From: CBDAQR01 sp965199055
GTDB lineage: Bacteria > Pseudomonadota > Gammaproteobacteria > Pseudomonadales > Halieaceae
Direction of reading: 5' to 3'
Length of the DNA: 64,000 nt
NCBI GenBank assembly: GCA_965199055.1
Contig: CBDAQR010000004.1
Span: 1,178,001 to 1,242,000 of the forward strand
The notes under the pieces are model-generated. The model saw only the letters and a list, made by a program, of their open reading frames with translations. It did no database searches and was not told the origin of the DNA. Position numbers and translations under genes: made by a program. Below, in pieces: positions 44,394 to 52,815 of the stretch (within the stretch, counting starts at the first letter, position 1; every line of letters begins with the position of its first letter).

Positions 44394-45665
44394 ATGGATT
44401 TTGCCTACACACCGAGAACCCAGGACATGCTGGCCCGCGTTGAGGCCTTCATGGACGCACACATCATTCCCAGGATTCGTGAGTACAACGAGGAAGTGCA
44501 TGCGGGATACTACCCGGTGTCGTTTATGGCCGACCTGCGCGAGCTGGCTAAGTCGGAAGGCCTTTGGAATATGTTCCTGCCTCACTTGCGTGACGACGAG
44601 CCCGGCACTCGCCTGAGCAACCTGGAATACGCTCCGATCGCGGAGCTGACGGGCCGGGTAGGCTGGTCCGCGGAGGTGTTTAACTGCAATGCTCCGGATA
44701 CCGGCAATATGGAGCTGTTACACATGTTCGCGACGTCTGAACAGGCCGAGCGCTGGCTCAAGCCCCTGCTGGATGGGGAGTTTCATTCTGCTTTCGCTAT
44801 GACCGAGCCCGACGTGGCCTCGTCAGACGCCACCAACATCACCACGCTGATTCGGCGCGATAGTGATCACTATGTGATTAATGGACGCAAGTGGTTTATC
44901 TCCAATGCCGCCCGGCCGGACTGCGAGCTATTTATCGTGATGGGTAAAACCGACCCTGATAACAGTGACGTCCACAAGCAGCAGAGTATGATTCTGGTGC
45001 CAGCGGACACGCCGGGAATCGATATTGTGCGTAATCCCACGGTACTCAACCACACATCGCCGGAGGGTCACTGTGAGATTGTCTTTCGCGACGTCCGGGT
45101 ACCCGCCAGCAATATGCTCGGAGAAGAGGGTGCGGGTTTCGCCCTCGCCCAGGCACGCTTGGTCCCGGGCCGAATTCACCACTGCATGCGCTCCATCGGT
45201 GCGGCGCAACTGGCCCTGGAATTGATGGTCGAGCGCAGTCAGGAGCGCAAAACGTTTGGCAAGTACCTGCACCAGCACGGCAGTATTGGCGAGTGGATTG
45301 CAAAGTCGCGTATTGAGATCGAAACCGCGCGCCTTTTAGTTCTGAAGGCGGCCTGGATGATGGACAACGTGGGTGCAAAGGTGGCGAGGAAAGAGATCGC
45401 GATGATCAAGGCACTGGTGCCCTCGGTACACACAGCGGTAACGGACCGCGCCATTCAGGTATTCGGTGCCATGGGCCTCACGCCCGACACACCCCTGGCT
45501 GACCTTTATACTGCGGGGCATGCCTTACGCCTGGCGGACGGTCCTGACGAAGTGCACCTGCAGTCCATTGCCCGTATGGAAATCAAAGACAGCCAGCAAA
45601 CCCTTGGGGCCTCAGCCGCTTACCTCACCCAGCGTACTTGTCGTAGAACTCGGCGTAGCTGTTAA
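44394..45665 (+). CDS. Acyl-CoA dehydrogenase
   Basis: A 423-residue flavoprotein with ATG 44394 after GAGGAG. The FAD/substrate motif is FHSAFAMTEPDVASSDATNI (about 130-150), followed by GRKWFISNAARPDC, GEEGAGFALAQARLVPGRIHHCMRSIGAA and the C-terminal domain VTDRAIQVFGAMGLTPDTPLADLY. It resembles the larger ACAD10/11-like dehydrogenases acting on branched or aromatic acyl-CoAs. The last 41 bp overlap the convergent esterase gene, and the tail (TCRRTRRSC) is basic and unlike the family, perhaps after loss of an earlier stop. Confidence 0.93.
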   Translation: MDFAYTPRTQDMLARVEAFMDAHIIPRIREYNEEVHAGYYPVSFMADLRELAKSEGLWNMFLPHLRDDEPGTRLSNLEYAPIAELTGRVGWSAEVFNCNAPDTGNMELLHMFATSEQAERWLKPLLDGEFHSAFAMTEPDVASSDATNITTLIRRDSDHYVINGRKWFISNAARPDCELFIVMGKTDPDNSDVHKQQSMILVPADTPGIDIVRNPTVLNHTSPEGHCEIVFRDVRVPASNMLGEEGAGFALAQARLVPGRIHHCMRSIGAAQLALELMVERSQERKTFGKYLHQHGSIGEWIAKSRIEIETARLLVLKAAWMMDNVGAKVARKEIAMIKALVPSVHTAVTDRAIQVFGAMGLTPDTPLADLYTAGHALRLADGPDEVHLQSIARMEIKDSQQTLGASAAYLTQRTCRRTRRSC

Positions 45666-46590
45666 AGGTAAATTCCATGCCGTCGCGACCGACCGGCCTC
45701 TCGGCGGCGAAGAACTCGAAGGCGTGAAAACAGCCCTCGTATTCTTTGTACAGCGTATCAACGCCCGCTGCCTGCAGCTTTTCTATGTAGTCGCGGGTTT
45801 CCCAGAAGAACGGCTCCAGAGTGCCGACGAAAGTGAGCGTGGGCGGAAAGCCGCTGTAGTCATTATTTCTCGCGGGGGCGGCATAAGCAGGAATGTCAGT
45901 ACCAGAGTTGTGCAGGTCGGCGAGATAGGCGCCCCAGCCGATCCGATTTGTCTTCGTACTCCAGACAGGCACATCAATCTTGCGTTCTGAATCCGAGGGT
46001 TGCTGGTCATCGATCATGGGGTAAAAGGGCATCTGGAATGCGATGTCCACGTCGCCGGCATCGCGCGCCCGAAGTGTAACAGCAGCCGTGAGTCCGCCGC
46101 CGGCACTATGGCCGCCCACAATCACTTTGTTGGGCCTGGCGCCCAGTTCCGATGCGTTCTCTATGGCCCACAGTAGGGTGTCGTAGCAATCATCCAGACC
46201 GGCGGGGTAGGGTTTAGTCCAGGCCTTGCGGTAATCCGGTGCCACGATTACGCAGGGGCGCGTTTCGATGAAGCGTTCCAATAGGTCCAGCGTCAATTCC
46301 GGCAGGCCCATTATATAGCCGCCACCGTGTATGTAGAGGTATAGCGGCAGCTCGCCGGAGGCATGCTTGGGAGCAAACACTCGCGTACGAATCTGGTATT
46401 CGCCATCGCTGCTGGGTACGTAGATTTCTCGACAATTTAGACCTTCGATATCTTTGCCGCGTACCGGCCTGCCACCCAGTTTGTCCATTAGCTTGATGAA
46501 CCAGTTGAAGGTCATCAGAAACGTGAGAATACGAGTAGGCCAGTAGAAGCTTCGCAGATCCTCGTGCAACATGTCCTTGGTTACTTTCAC
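45625..46590 (-). CDS. Alpha/beta hydrolase, hormone-sensitive-lipase family
   Basis: A 321-residue esterase. LYLYIHGGGYIMG (HGGG oxyanion motif, about 85-97), VIVGGHSAGGGLTAAVTL (nucleophilic Ser in GHSAG, about 165), the Asp/Glu region FVGTLEPFFWETRDY, and His in GCFHAFEFF (about 292). It hydrolyses short to medium acyl esters. Its 3' end overlaps the acyl-CoA dehydrogenase gene by 41 bp. Confidence 0.93.
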   Translation of the reverse strand: MKVTKDMLHEDLRSFYWPTRILTFLMTFNWFIKLMDKLGGRPVRGKDIEGLNCREIYVPSSDGEYQIRTRVFAPKHASGELPLYLYIHGGGYIMGLPELTLDLLERFIETRPCVIVAPDYRKAWTKPYPAGLDDCYDTLLWAIENASELGARPNKVIVGGHSAGGGLTAAVTLRARDAGDVDIAFQMPFYPMIDDQQPSDSERKIDVPVWSTKTNRIGWGAYLADLHNSGTDIPAYAAPARNNDYSGFPPTLTFVGTLEPFFWETRDYIEKLQAAGVDTLYKEYEGCFHAFEFFAAERPVGRDGMEFTFNSYAEFYDKYAG

Positions 46591-46620
46591 GCGTTTTATT
46601 TTCCTTGTCTGGATTATTTA

Positions 46621-47055
46621 TTAGTCTGCGATGGGCGCCGCTTCGTACAAAGTGTATATCAACATGCCGGTGTCGGGGTTGATCGCGCCAGCGGCTACGG
46701 CCTGCACCTTATTGAGCCATAGGTAGGGCTCCGCGGAGGCTTGGAACGTAGGGGCGGTTGCCAGTAATCCTGTGCTCATATCCATTCGACCGCCGTACTC
46801 CATGTAAATAATGGCTCCGTCTTCGGTCTTGAGTGTTGCGCGCACGTCCAGTGAGGCGATCGTGCCATCGTCATTCAGCGTGGCCCAATCAGCGGCGTCG
46901 TTGGTGGCGAGCTCAGCCGTAAATCCCTCGGCAATAAACTTGACCGATTTTACGTCGATGATCATGCGGTGGCCTTTCGGTCCCCTACCCAAGTCAACTT
47001 GCTCGCCCAGTTCGACCTCTACGGTGGCTAGTGGCCGCAATTCCAGTGTTGCCAT
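46621..47055 (-). CDS. DUF3237-family protein
   Basis: A 144-residue beta-barrel protein. ATG 47055 follows AGGGAGAACAGAGC. LGRGPKGHRMIIDVKSVKFIAEGFTAEL, DWATLNDDGTIASLDVRATLKTEDGAIIYMEYGGRMDM and ASAEPYLWLNKVQAVAAG match the DUF3237 fold, a small dimeric barrel often found next to catabolic dehydrogenases and esterases. No enzymatic role is proven. It lies 30 bp upstream of the HSL esterase on the same strand and is probably in one unit with it. Confidence 0.88.
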   Translation of the reverse strand: MATLELRPLATVEVELGEQVDLGRGPKGHRMIIDVKSVKFIAEGFTAELATNDAADWATLNDDGTIASLDVRATLKTEDGAIIYMEYGGRMDMSTGLLATAPTFQASAEPYLWLNKVQAVAAGAINPDTGMLIYTLYEAAPIAD

Positions 47056-47183
47056 GCTCTGTTCTCCCTGAAGTGATTCGTATAGCTGTTGTATACCCTT
47101 AAAGTAACCCAGATGGCGCTCGTTTGTCTCAGATGTGACTTTTATCACGCCCTTTTTTGTGCTCGTGCGTTATAAGAGGAATG

Positions 47184-48278
47184 ATGAACGCCCAATTACG
47201 CCACTTAACCGTGCTCGCGGCCGCAGTTTTGCTCTCCGCGTGCAAAATCCAGGTCGATGTTCCCAGTAGTGGGGGCGTGACGACCGAATCCGGTGGCTAT
47301 AGTTGCGCTGCTAACGAAAGCTGTACGGTCGATGTCTACGACATTCACTTTAACGAGACCTTTGTCGCGGAACCTGGCGATGGCTTCGAATTTGTGCAGT
47401 GGAAGTATAAAGACGGGGCTGTGTGCGGTGGGCTGAGCACGCCCTGCTGGCTGTTTACGGCGGGACTTGAAAACAGCGAACAATTGATGGCGATACTGGA
47501 GTCGCCTGATAGTGTCTACTATCTGGAACCCCAGTTCCGCAGTACTGGCTTTAATAGCTTGTTTATCGGTCATAGTTTCTTCCGACCATTCGCTGAAGCC
47601 ATGGAGGGACATGCCGCTGCTGTTGGTATGACTGAGCATGAGCAGAGCGTCGTCTTCAACGGGGGAGCCAACGGTGCACCGGAGGCATTGTGGAATAACC
47701 CCTCTAAGCGAAGCGATATCCAGGCCGTGCTCGATACCGGTGAAGTTGAATTATTTGTCATGACCTATCACCCGGATTATCCAACGTTGATCGGCTACCA
47801 GAACTGGATCGACTACGCCCTCGAACAAAACCCTGCTACGCGGTTCGCAGTAGCTCTACCCTGGGGGACCCAGCCGGCCGAATTCGATACCGAGGCCTAT
47901 GCGAACGCATGGCATGAGTTCAGAACTACCACGTTTTACCAAGGCATTGATGCCCTGCGTTCGCGGTATCCCGGCACGGATATATTCGCGATTCCTTATG
48001 GCCAGGCAGCGATTGAGTTGCGCATATTGTTCGATGCGGGCCAGTTGCCGGCTGTCAATGCTTTGACGGGGGATAGTGCTACCTCGATTTTTACCGACAG
48101 CCTTGGACATGCCGGAGAAATTCTCATTGCTCTCGGCGAATTGGTTTGGTTGCGCGCTATTTATGGTGTTGACCTCGATGACTATCCTCATGAAACCGAT
48201 TATGAAGTAGACTTGAAATCCTTGGCCCAGGACATCATGGATGCTCACGACCCCCGCTACGACGCTCCCTATCACTAA
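47184..48278 (+). CDS. Lipoprotein with InlB-repeat-like and SGNH-like regions
   Basis: A 364-residue protein. ATG 47184 (or 47181, AGAGGA upstream). Signal peptide with lipobox LLSACK (Cys about 21). Residues about 35-110 look like an InlB/Bacteroidales repeat (GYSCAANESCTVDVYDIHFNETFVAEPGDGFEFVQWKY in outline, with paired Cys). From about 125, NSLFIGHSFFRPFAEAMEGH and a late TDSLGHAGEI resemble an SGNH-hydrolase fold with Ser and His. An outer-membrane carbohydrate or ester hydrolase is possible, but no family is certain. Confidence 0.75.
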   Translation: MNAQLRHLTVLAAAVLLSACKIQVDVPSSGGVTTESGGYSCAANESCTVDVYDIHFNETFVAEPGDGFEFVQWKYKDGAVCGGLSTPCWLFTAGLENSEQLMAILESPDSVYYLEPQFRSTGFNSLFIGHSFFRPFAEAMEGHAAAVGMTEHEQSVVFNGGANGAPEALWNNPSKRSDIQAVLDTGEVELFVMTYHPDYPTLIGYQNWIDYALEQNPATRFAVALPWGTQPAEFDTEAYANAWHEFRTTTFYQGIDALRSRYPGTDIFAIPYGQAAIELRILFDAGQLPAVNALTGDSATSIFTDSLGHAGEILIALGELVWLRAIYGVDLDDYPHETDYEVDLKSLAQDIMDAHDPRYDAPYH

Positions 48279-48389
48279 CTCGCTCTTACTGTCCTCAACG
48301 GGTGACGTTTGTTACGCCTAGCCTCTGACTAAGTCTGTAGCGTCGCTCCCGGTCGTCTATAGTTAAAGAAAAGAACCTAAGGAAATCCT

Positions 48390-49904
48390 GTGAACAAAAA
48401 ACTTGGTCTGCTTGATGTGGCGTTCCTGGTGAATGAACGCCGTGAAACACCAATGCACGTTGCTGGGGTGAGTCTGTATACCCTGCCGAAGGGGGCGGAT
48501 GAACGGGAATTCCTGCATGAGCTCAATACTAATCTGCGCGATGCAGATAGTTTTCTGCCCCCGTTTGGCGACCGATTGTCCATGGGTAAGCTCGGGCTGG
48601 CCGGACCCGTCCATTGGGAGCCCGATCCCGAGCTAGACCTTGAGTATCATATTCGCCATTCGGCGCTGCCGAAGCCTGGCCCTTACCGGGAGTTGTTTAC
48701 CCTGGTGTCGCGTTTGCATAGCAGTCTTCTAGATCGGAATCGCCCGCTTTGGGAGATACACCTGATCGAGGGCCTGAAGAATCGTCAGTTTGCGATTTAC
48801 AACAAAACCCATCACGCAGCCGTTGATGGCGCACGCTCCATTCACGTCGCACGATGCATGTACTCCGGAGATCCCAAATACGTGCATGCAGAGTCGCCTC
48901 TGTCACTCGCTAACTGGGAGCGTTATCGCGACAGCCTTAAGTTTGGCAATGTGCGCGATATGGACGATGCCGACACACGCAATGTCGCTGATGCTCTAAA
49001 ATCGGTGTTCGATAGCAGCGTACGCAGCGTTGAAATGACGCGCGGCATTTCGCGAGTGTTGACCGGTCGCGGAGATGGCCTTTCCATTCCGCATTTCAAG
49101 GTGCCGCAAACAGCGTTTAATACCGCTATTGGTGGTGCGCGCCGCTTTGTGGCGCAGTCATGGTCTTTCTCCAGGCTACGAGCCGTGGGTAAGGCGTTTG
49201 ACGGGACATTTAATGATGCGGTGTTGGGCATGTGCGGTGGCGCGCTGCGCAAGTACTTGCAAAATCATGCAGAGCTGCCTGACGAATCGCTCAAAGCGAT
49301 GGTGCCGGTTTCTGTACGCCAGGAAGGGGACATCGATTCCGGCAATGCGGTGGCATCGATCAGTGCTGATATGGCGACTAATGTAGCGGACGCCGGAGAG
49401 CGTATGCGAGTAATTCGCGATTCTGTGAATGCGAGTAAGGCGCTGTACGCGGGCATGACGCCCAATGAGGTGAGTTTGTTTAGTCTGCTACTGCAATCAC
49501 CAGCCATGGTGTTACAGCCTTTCGGACTGCTGCCAAAGTTGCCGCCGTTTAACCTGGTGATATCCAATGTGCCCGGTATTCGAGAGACGCAGTATTGGAA
49601 TGGTGCGCGTCTTGATGGATCGTACCCGCTGTCCATCGTCACTGATGGTATGGCCATGAACATCACTCTGGTCACCTATGGTGATCAGGTGGACTTCGGC
49701 ATTATCGCCTGCCGACGCTCGGTGCCGCAGGTGCAGCGCATGATCGACTACATGGAAGAGTCGCTGCAGGAGCTGGAGTTGGCGGCCGGTCTGACCGCCA
49801 AGCCGGCGAGGAAGAAAGTGGGCGCTAAGCGAAAAACAGCCGCCAAGCGTAAAACGCCTTCCAAACGCAAAGCGACGACAAAACGGAAAACCGCAGCTAG
49901 CTAA
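48390..49904 (+). CDS. WS/DGAT acyltransferase with histone-like basic C-terminal tail
   Basis: A 504-residue protein; GTG start at 48390 after AAGGAAATCC. The wax ester synthase/diacylglycerol acyltransferase core shows LGLLDVAFLVNERRETPMHVAG, PLWEIHLIEGL, the catalytic NKTHHAAVDGARS (HHxxxDG, about 140), NDAVLGMCGGALRKYL, PVSVR and NLVISNVPG (about 385). The last 40 residues are an unusual run of Lys/Arg-Ala-Thr repeats (four KRK units spaced by 5-6 residues), like bacterial histone H1 tails. The enzyme joins acyl-CoA to alcohols or diacylglycerol to make storage wax or triacylglycerol. The tail may bind DNA, polyphosphate or granule surfaces (inference). Its end overlaps the convergent GST by 8 bp. 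Confidence 0.93.
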   Translation: MNKKLGLLDVAFLVNERRETPMHVAGVSLYTLPKGADEREFLHELNTNLRDADSFLPPFGDRLSMGKLGLAGPVHWEPDPELDLEYHIRHSALPKPGPYRELFTLVSRLHSSLLDRNRPLWEIHLIEGLKNRQFAIYNKTHHAAVDGARSIHVARCMYSGDPKYVHAESPLSLANWERYRDSLKFGNVRDMDDADTRNVADALKSVFDSSVRSVEMTRGISRVLTGRGDGLSIPHFKVPQTAFNTAIGGARRFVAQSWSFSRLRAVGKAFDGTFNDAVLGMCGGALRKYLQNHAELPDESLKAMVPVSVRQEGDIDSGNAVASISADMATNVADAGERMRVIRDSVNASKALYAGMTPNEVSLFSLLLQSPAMVLQPFGLLPKLPPFNLVISNVPGIRETQYWNGARLDGSYPLSIVTDGMAMNITLVTYGDQVDFGIIACRRSVPQVQRMIDYMEESLQELELAAGLTAKPARKKVGAKRKTAAKRKTPSKRKATTKRKTAAS

Positions 49905-50538
49905 AACCCAATGCGGCTGCTTCTTGCTGCAGGATAGTGTCGACCTGCGGCTGAGCTTTCACGCGCGCAATCAGCCCGGCCATATTCGGCCAGCGCTCAG
50001 CATCCACTTCGTAACCGGCGTAGGAGGCGTTGATGAACGGGCTTACGATGCTCAGGTCGGCCATCGTGAACTCACCAAAAATCCAGCCGTCTGCTGGAAT
50101 CTGCCCGTTGAGGTAGTCCAGCATGGGCGGCAGCTTCTTGTCGGTGATTTGAGAAACCAATTCCTCATCCGGTTCCTGCTTGAACGCAAAGGGACGCATA
50201 AAGCGTTGGAAGAAAATGCCAGCGGCCATCTCGGCGACTGCGCCGCCACACAAATCTTCGTACCAGTCCGCAGTGGCGTTATCCTTTACAGCAGTGGGAT
50301 ACAGCGCTGGCTCCGGATACTCCGCTTCCAGGTAGCGGCAGATCACTTTGGAATCGCCGAGTACAAAGTCGCCGTCCACGAGTGTGGGAACTTTGCCCAG
50401 AGGATTGATCTTGAGATATTCCTCATCGCCTGAGAAGGGCATGGTGGGAACGATCTCATAGGGAATACCTTTGTACTCAAGCGCGATTAGCACTTTGCGG
50501 ACGAATGGAGAGCCGTGAACGCCGTGGATTTTGATCAT
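49897..50538 (-). CDS. Glutathione S-transferase
   Basis: A 213-residue GST; ATG 50538 begins the thioredoxin fold (MIKIHGVHGSPFVRKVLIALEYKGIPYEIV). INPLGKVPTLVDGDFVLGDSKVICRYLEAEYP carries the cis-Pro and GSH-binding Asp-Ser. The C-terminal helices contain GWIFGEFTMADLSIVSPFIN (N-capping box and Asp). It probably conjugates or reduces electrophiles in the cytoplasm. Divergent from the tautomerase operon, 84 bp apart. Confidence 0.93.
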   Translation of the reverse strand: MIKIHGVHGSPFVRKVLIALEYKGIPYEIVPTMPFSGDEEYLKINPLGKVPTLVDGDFVLGDSKVICRYLEAEYPEPALYPTAVKDNATADWYEDLCGGAVAEMAAGIFFQRFMRPFAFKQEPDEELVSQITDKKLPPMLDYLNGQIPADGWIFGEFTMADLSIVSPFINASYAGYEVDAERWPNMAGLIARVKAQPQVDTILQQEAAALGFS

Positions 50539-50622
50539 GGTAAGCTTCCGTTTGAGTGGTTGTTCAGATAATTGTACAGTGCTTATGCCAAAAGTTGCAG
50601 AAGCAATACGAGAGAAGACGAG

Positions 50623-50946
50623 ATGATTTTGTGTGGCTGCATGATCCAGCAGGGGCAGGCGGCGGAATCGAACAAGCCTGCACTGGAGCAGGGCTTGAGC
50701 GATATTGCCCAGCATTACTTTAATTTACCCGCAGCCACCGTTTGGACAGCTGTGGCCGCGGGCAATGGCTGGACTGCCGGTGAACCCTCGACCAGTTCAT
50801 TGGCCGTGATGTATGTACCACAGGGCCTTGAGCAGCAGACCCGCACAGCACTGCTGAACGATATTTGTAACTTGTGGATGAGTACCACCGGTTGTTCCAT
50901 CAACGAAATCGTGGCGACCGCCCGCGATCTGCCTGAGCAGGAGTAA
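50623..50946 (+). CDS. Small tautomerase-fold-like protein
   Basis: A 107-residue protein; ATG 50623 follows GAGAGAAGACGAG. The predicted beta-alpha-beta pattern (LEQGLSDIAQHYFNLPAATVWTAV; SSLAVMYVPQGLEQQTRTALLNDICNLWMSTTG) fits the tautomerase superfamily. Residue 2 is Ile, so the catalytic amino-terminal Pro is missing. It is 3 bp upstream of a clear cis-CaaD-like tautomerase and may be its inactive partner in a hetero-oligomer (inference). Confidence 0.7.
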   Translation: MILCGCMIQQGQAAESNKPALEQGLSDIAQHYFNLPAATVWTAVAAGNGWTAGEPSTSSLAVMYVPQGLEQQTRTALLNDICNLWMSTTGCSINEIVATARDLPEQE

Positions 50947-50949
50947 ACG

Positions 50950-51390
50950 ATGCCGCTCTATATTTGCTGCGCCAAACCGGGCGCTATTCCGGAGGCCGCC
51001 AAAGCAGCTATCGCTAATGAGGTCACCCGCGTGCACTGTGAGTTGACCGGGGCTCCACGCACGTTCGTACATTGTTTTTTCTTCGAGCTCGGTAGTCCAG
51101 AAGCCGAACAGCTTGGCAGTATTTTTAAGAGTGACTCTGACAAAGGCTACGTGTTGTTTGGCAATCTTCGCGCGGGCCGCACCGAAGAGACAAAACACCG
51201 TGTCATCGAAGATATGTGCACCGGCGTCGCAAAGATTCTTGGTATCCAGCGCGACGACATTGAAATGGCAACACAGGATATCCCCGCCAAATGGGTGATG
51301 GAGGGGGGAGACCTACTGCCGGAGCCTGGCGAAGAGGCGGCCTGGTTGGCAGCGCATGAAGAGAAATTGCGTGAGGCAAACACCCTGTGA
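50950..51390 (+). CDS. cis-CaaD-like tautomerase superfamily enzyme
   Basis: A 146-residue protein. After Met removal the first residue is Pro, the catalytic base of this superfamily. Counting from it, His28 (RVHCELTG), the two Arg of FGNLRAGRTEE (Arg70 and Arg73 in cis-CaaD) and a Glu in IPAKWVMEGG (Glu114) are kept. The position of Tyr103 is not Tyr (IEMATQD), as in non-dehalogenase relatives. It probably catalyses keto-enol tautomerisation or hydration of an unsaturated acid. The stop overlaps the start of the kinase-like gene. Confidence 0.9.
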   Translation: MPLYICCAKPGAIPEAAKAAIANEVTRVHCELTGAPRTFVHCFFFELGSPEAEQLGSIFKSDSDKGYVLFGNLRAGRTEETKHRVIEDMCTGVAKILGIQRDDIEMATQDIPAKWVMEGGDLLPEPGEEAAWLAAHEEKLREANTL

Positions 51391-52802
51391 ATGCAAACGC
51401 TTCTAACACGATAAGCGACCAGGACGCCTTTGAAGCCGAATGCCTGGCCGGCATAGCCGCCTGGGTGGCGGAGAAGCTCGGTGGAAAAATGCAGGATGTC
51501 AAGCGCCTGGAGCGCTGGCGCCCCCAGTGGCGCGTAACCTATACCGTTGGCGACGACACTCGCAGGGTATTAGTGCGCGGTGACCGACCTAACGCCGGTG
51601 AGCATGATCTTCGCTTTGAGATGGAAGTAATGGAGGTGCTCGAGGCCAACGGTATTCTCGTGCCACACATTTACGGCTGGATGGAATCACCCAAGGCCTT
51701 TGTGATGGAGTGGATCGAGACAGAAGATCGTGCGCCGGGGATGTTGCATACGGCTATCGAAAATCCCTCGACAATGAGTGATGAGCGCTGGCAAGCCATG
51801 CTGAGCTATATGGAGCACCTGGCCCAGGTGCATGCGGTTCCGGTGAGTCAGTTCGCCCAGATCAAACAGCTCAGCAAGCCGCCAGAGACCGCTGCTGATA
51901 TCGCGCTGAATGCGACCGAGCGAATGTATCAGGCGGGTGTGTATACCCGCAACAACGAACCCACTTTTGAATTCTTGCAGCATTGGCTGCGTCGCAATGT
52001 GCCTGAGCATCGCACTGTGGCGAGTTTTATCGCCGGCGATGCTGGCCAGTTTATGTCTCATGGAACTGAGGTGCTGGCACTGCTCGATTTTGAGATCGCC
52101 AATATCGGCGATACCCACTGGGATCTCGCCTGTTTTCGTGGGCGGCATCCCTACGAGAACATGGGTGACATACCCGCGCTCTACAAGCGTTATGAAGAGG
52201 TGACGGGCGAACCGGTTGATTTGCCAGTAGTGGCGTATCACACCGTGGCGTTTTTGCAGATGGCGGGTATTGCTGCCAAGTTTTTTGGCAATCCGAAGGC
52301 CATTGGCGGCAACTGGATTGAAGGCCTGTTGGAGTACGCGAGCATCACTCGGCGTGCCTACGAGGCCATTGCCGAGCTGCAGGGCATAGAGCTCAAGTAC
52401 GACCTGGAGCTTCCGCAGGCGGAATACAAAAGTCTGGAGGAGTCGGGGTTGAAAAAACTACTGGTCGATATTGACCGCCTGCCGACCTCCAGCGCCTTCG
52501 AGGAGTGGGAGCGGGATTTGCTCCATGCCATTCCTGCATTCCTGCTGAATCACGCGCGCTATCGTGATTGGTTCGAGCGCGCAACGATCAGCGATATCAG
52601 TGCGATCACCGGTGAGGCTTATGACAGTTTGACGCTCGCCGAAGAGTCGCTCATGGCGCGGATTGCTCTGAATGACATAGAAGATGATGCTTTGCTGGTA
52701 CCGGCGATGCATCGCCGCTCCCTGCGCCTGTCGATGATTATTGCAGGTACCAACCCAGACCCGGATAATCCGCTGTTCCACATTCTGGATCCCATTCTGT
52801 AG
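51387..52802 (+). CDS. Aminoglycoside phosphotransferase-like kinase family protein
   Basis: A 471-residue protein with GTG start at 51387 overlapping the previous stop. N-lobe: RVTYTVGDDTRRVLVRGDR with the ATP-site Arg/Lys strand and FVMEWIET hinge (about 108). The catalytic loop region reads ASFIAGDAGQFM where APH kinases have HGDxxxxN: the Asp is present but the His and Asn are not. Next is LALLDFEIANIGDTHWDLACFRGR (metal Asp, about 232). A C-terminal helical domain of about 200 residues is specific to the relatives found with acyl-CoA dehydrogenase genes. It may phosphorylate a hydroxyl of a catabolic substrate; activity is uncertain given the changed loop. Confidence 0.85.
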   Translation: MNANASNTISDQDAFEAECLAGIAAWVAEKLGGKMQDVKRLERWRPQWRVTYTVGDDTRRVLVRGDRPNAGEHDLRFEMEVMEVLEANGILVPHIYGWMESPKAFVMEWIETEDRAPGMLHTAIENPSTMSDERWQAMLSYMEHLAQVHAVPVSQFAQIKQLSKPPETAADIALNATERMYQAGVYTRNNEPTFEFLQHWLRRNVPEHRTVASFIAGDAGQFMSHGTEVLALLDFEIANIGDTHWDLACFRGRHPYENMGDIPALYKRYEEVTGEPVDLPVVAYHTVAFLQMAGIAAKFFGNPKAIGGNWIEGLLEYASITRRAYEAIAELQGIELKYDLELPQAEYKSLEESGLKKLLVDIDRLPTSSAFEEWERDLLHAIPAFLLNHARYRDWFERATISDISAITGEAYDSLTLAEESLMARIALNDIEDDALLVPAMHRRSLRLSMIIAGTNPDPDNPLFHILDPIL

Positions 52803-52815
52803 GACAAGTGACACA

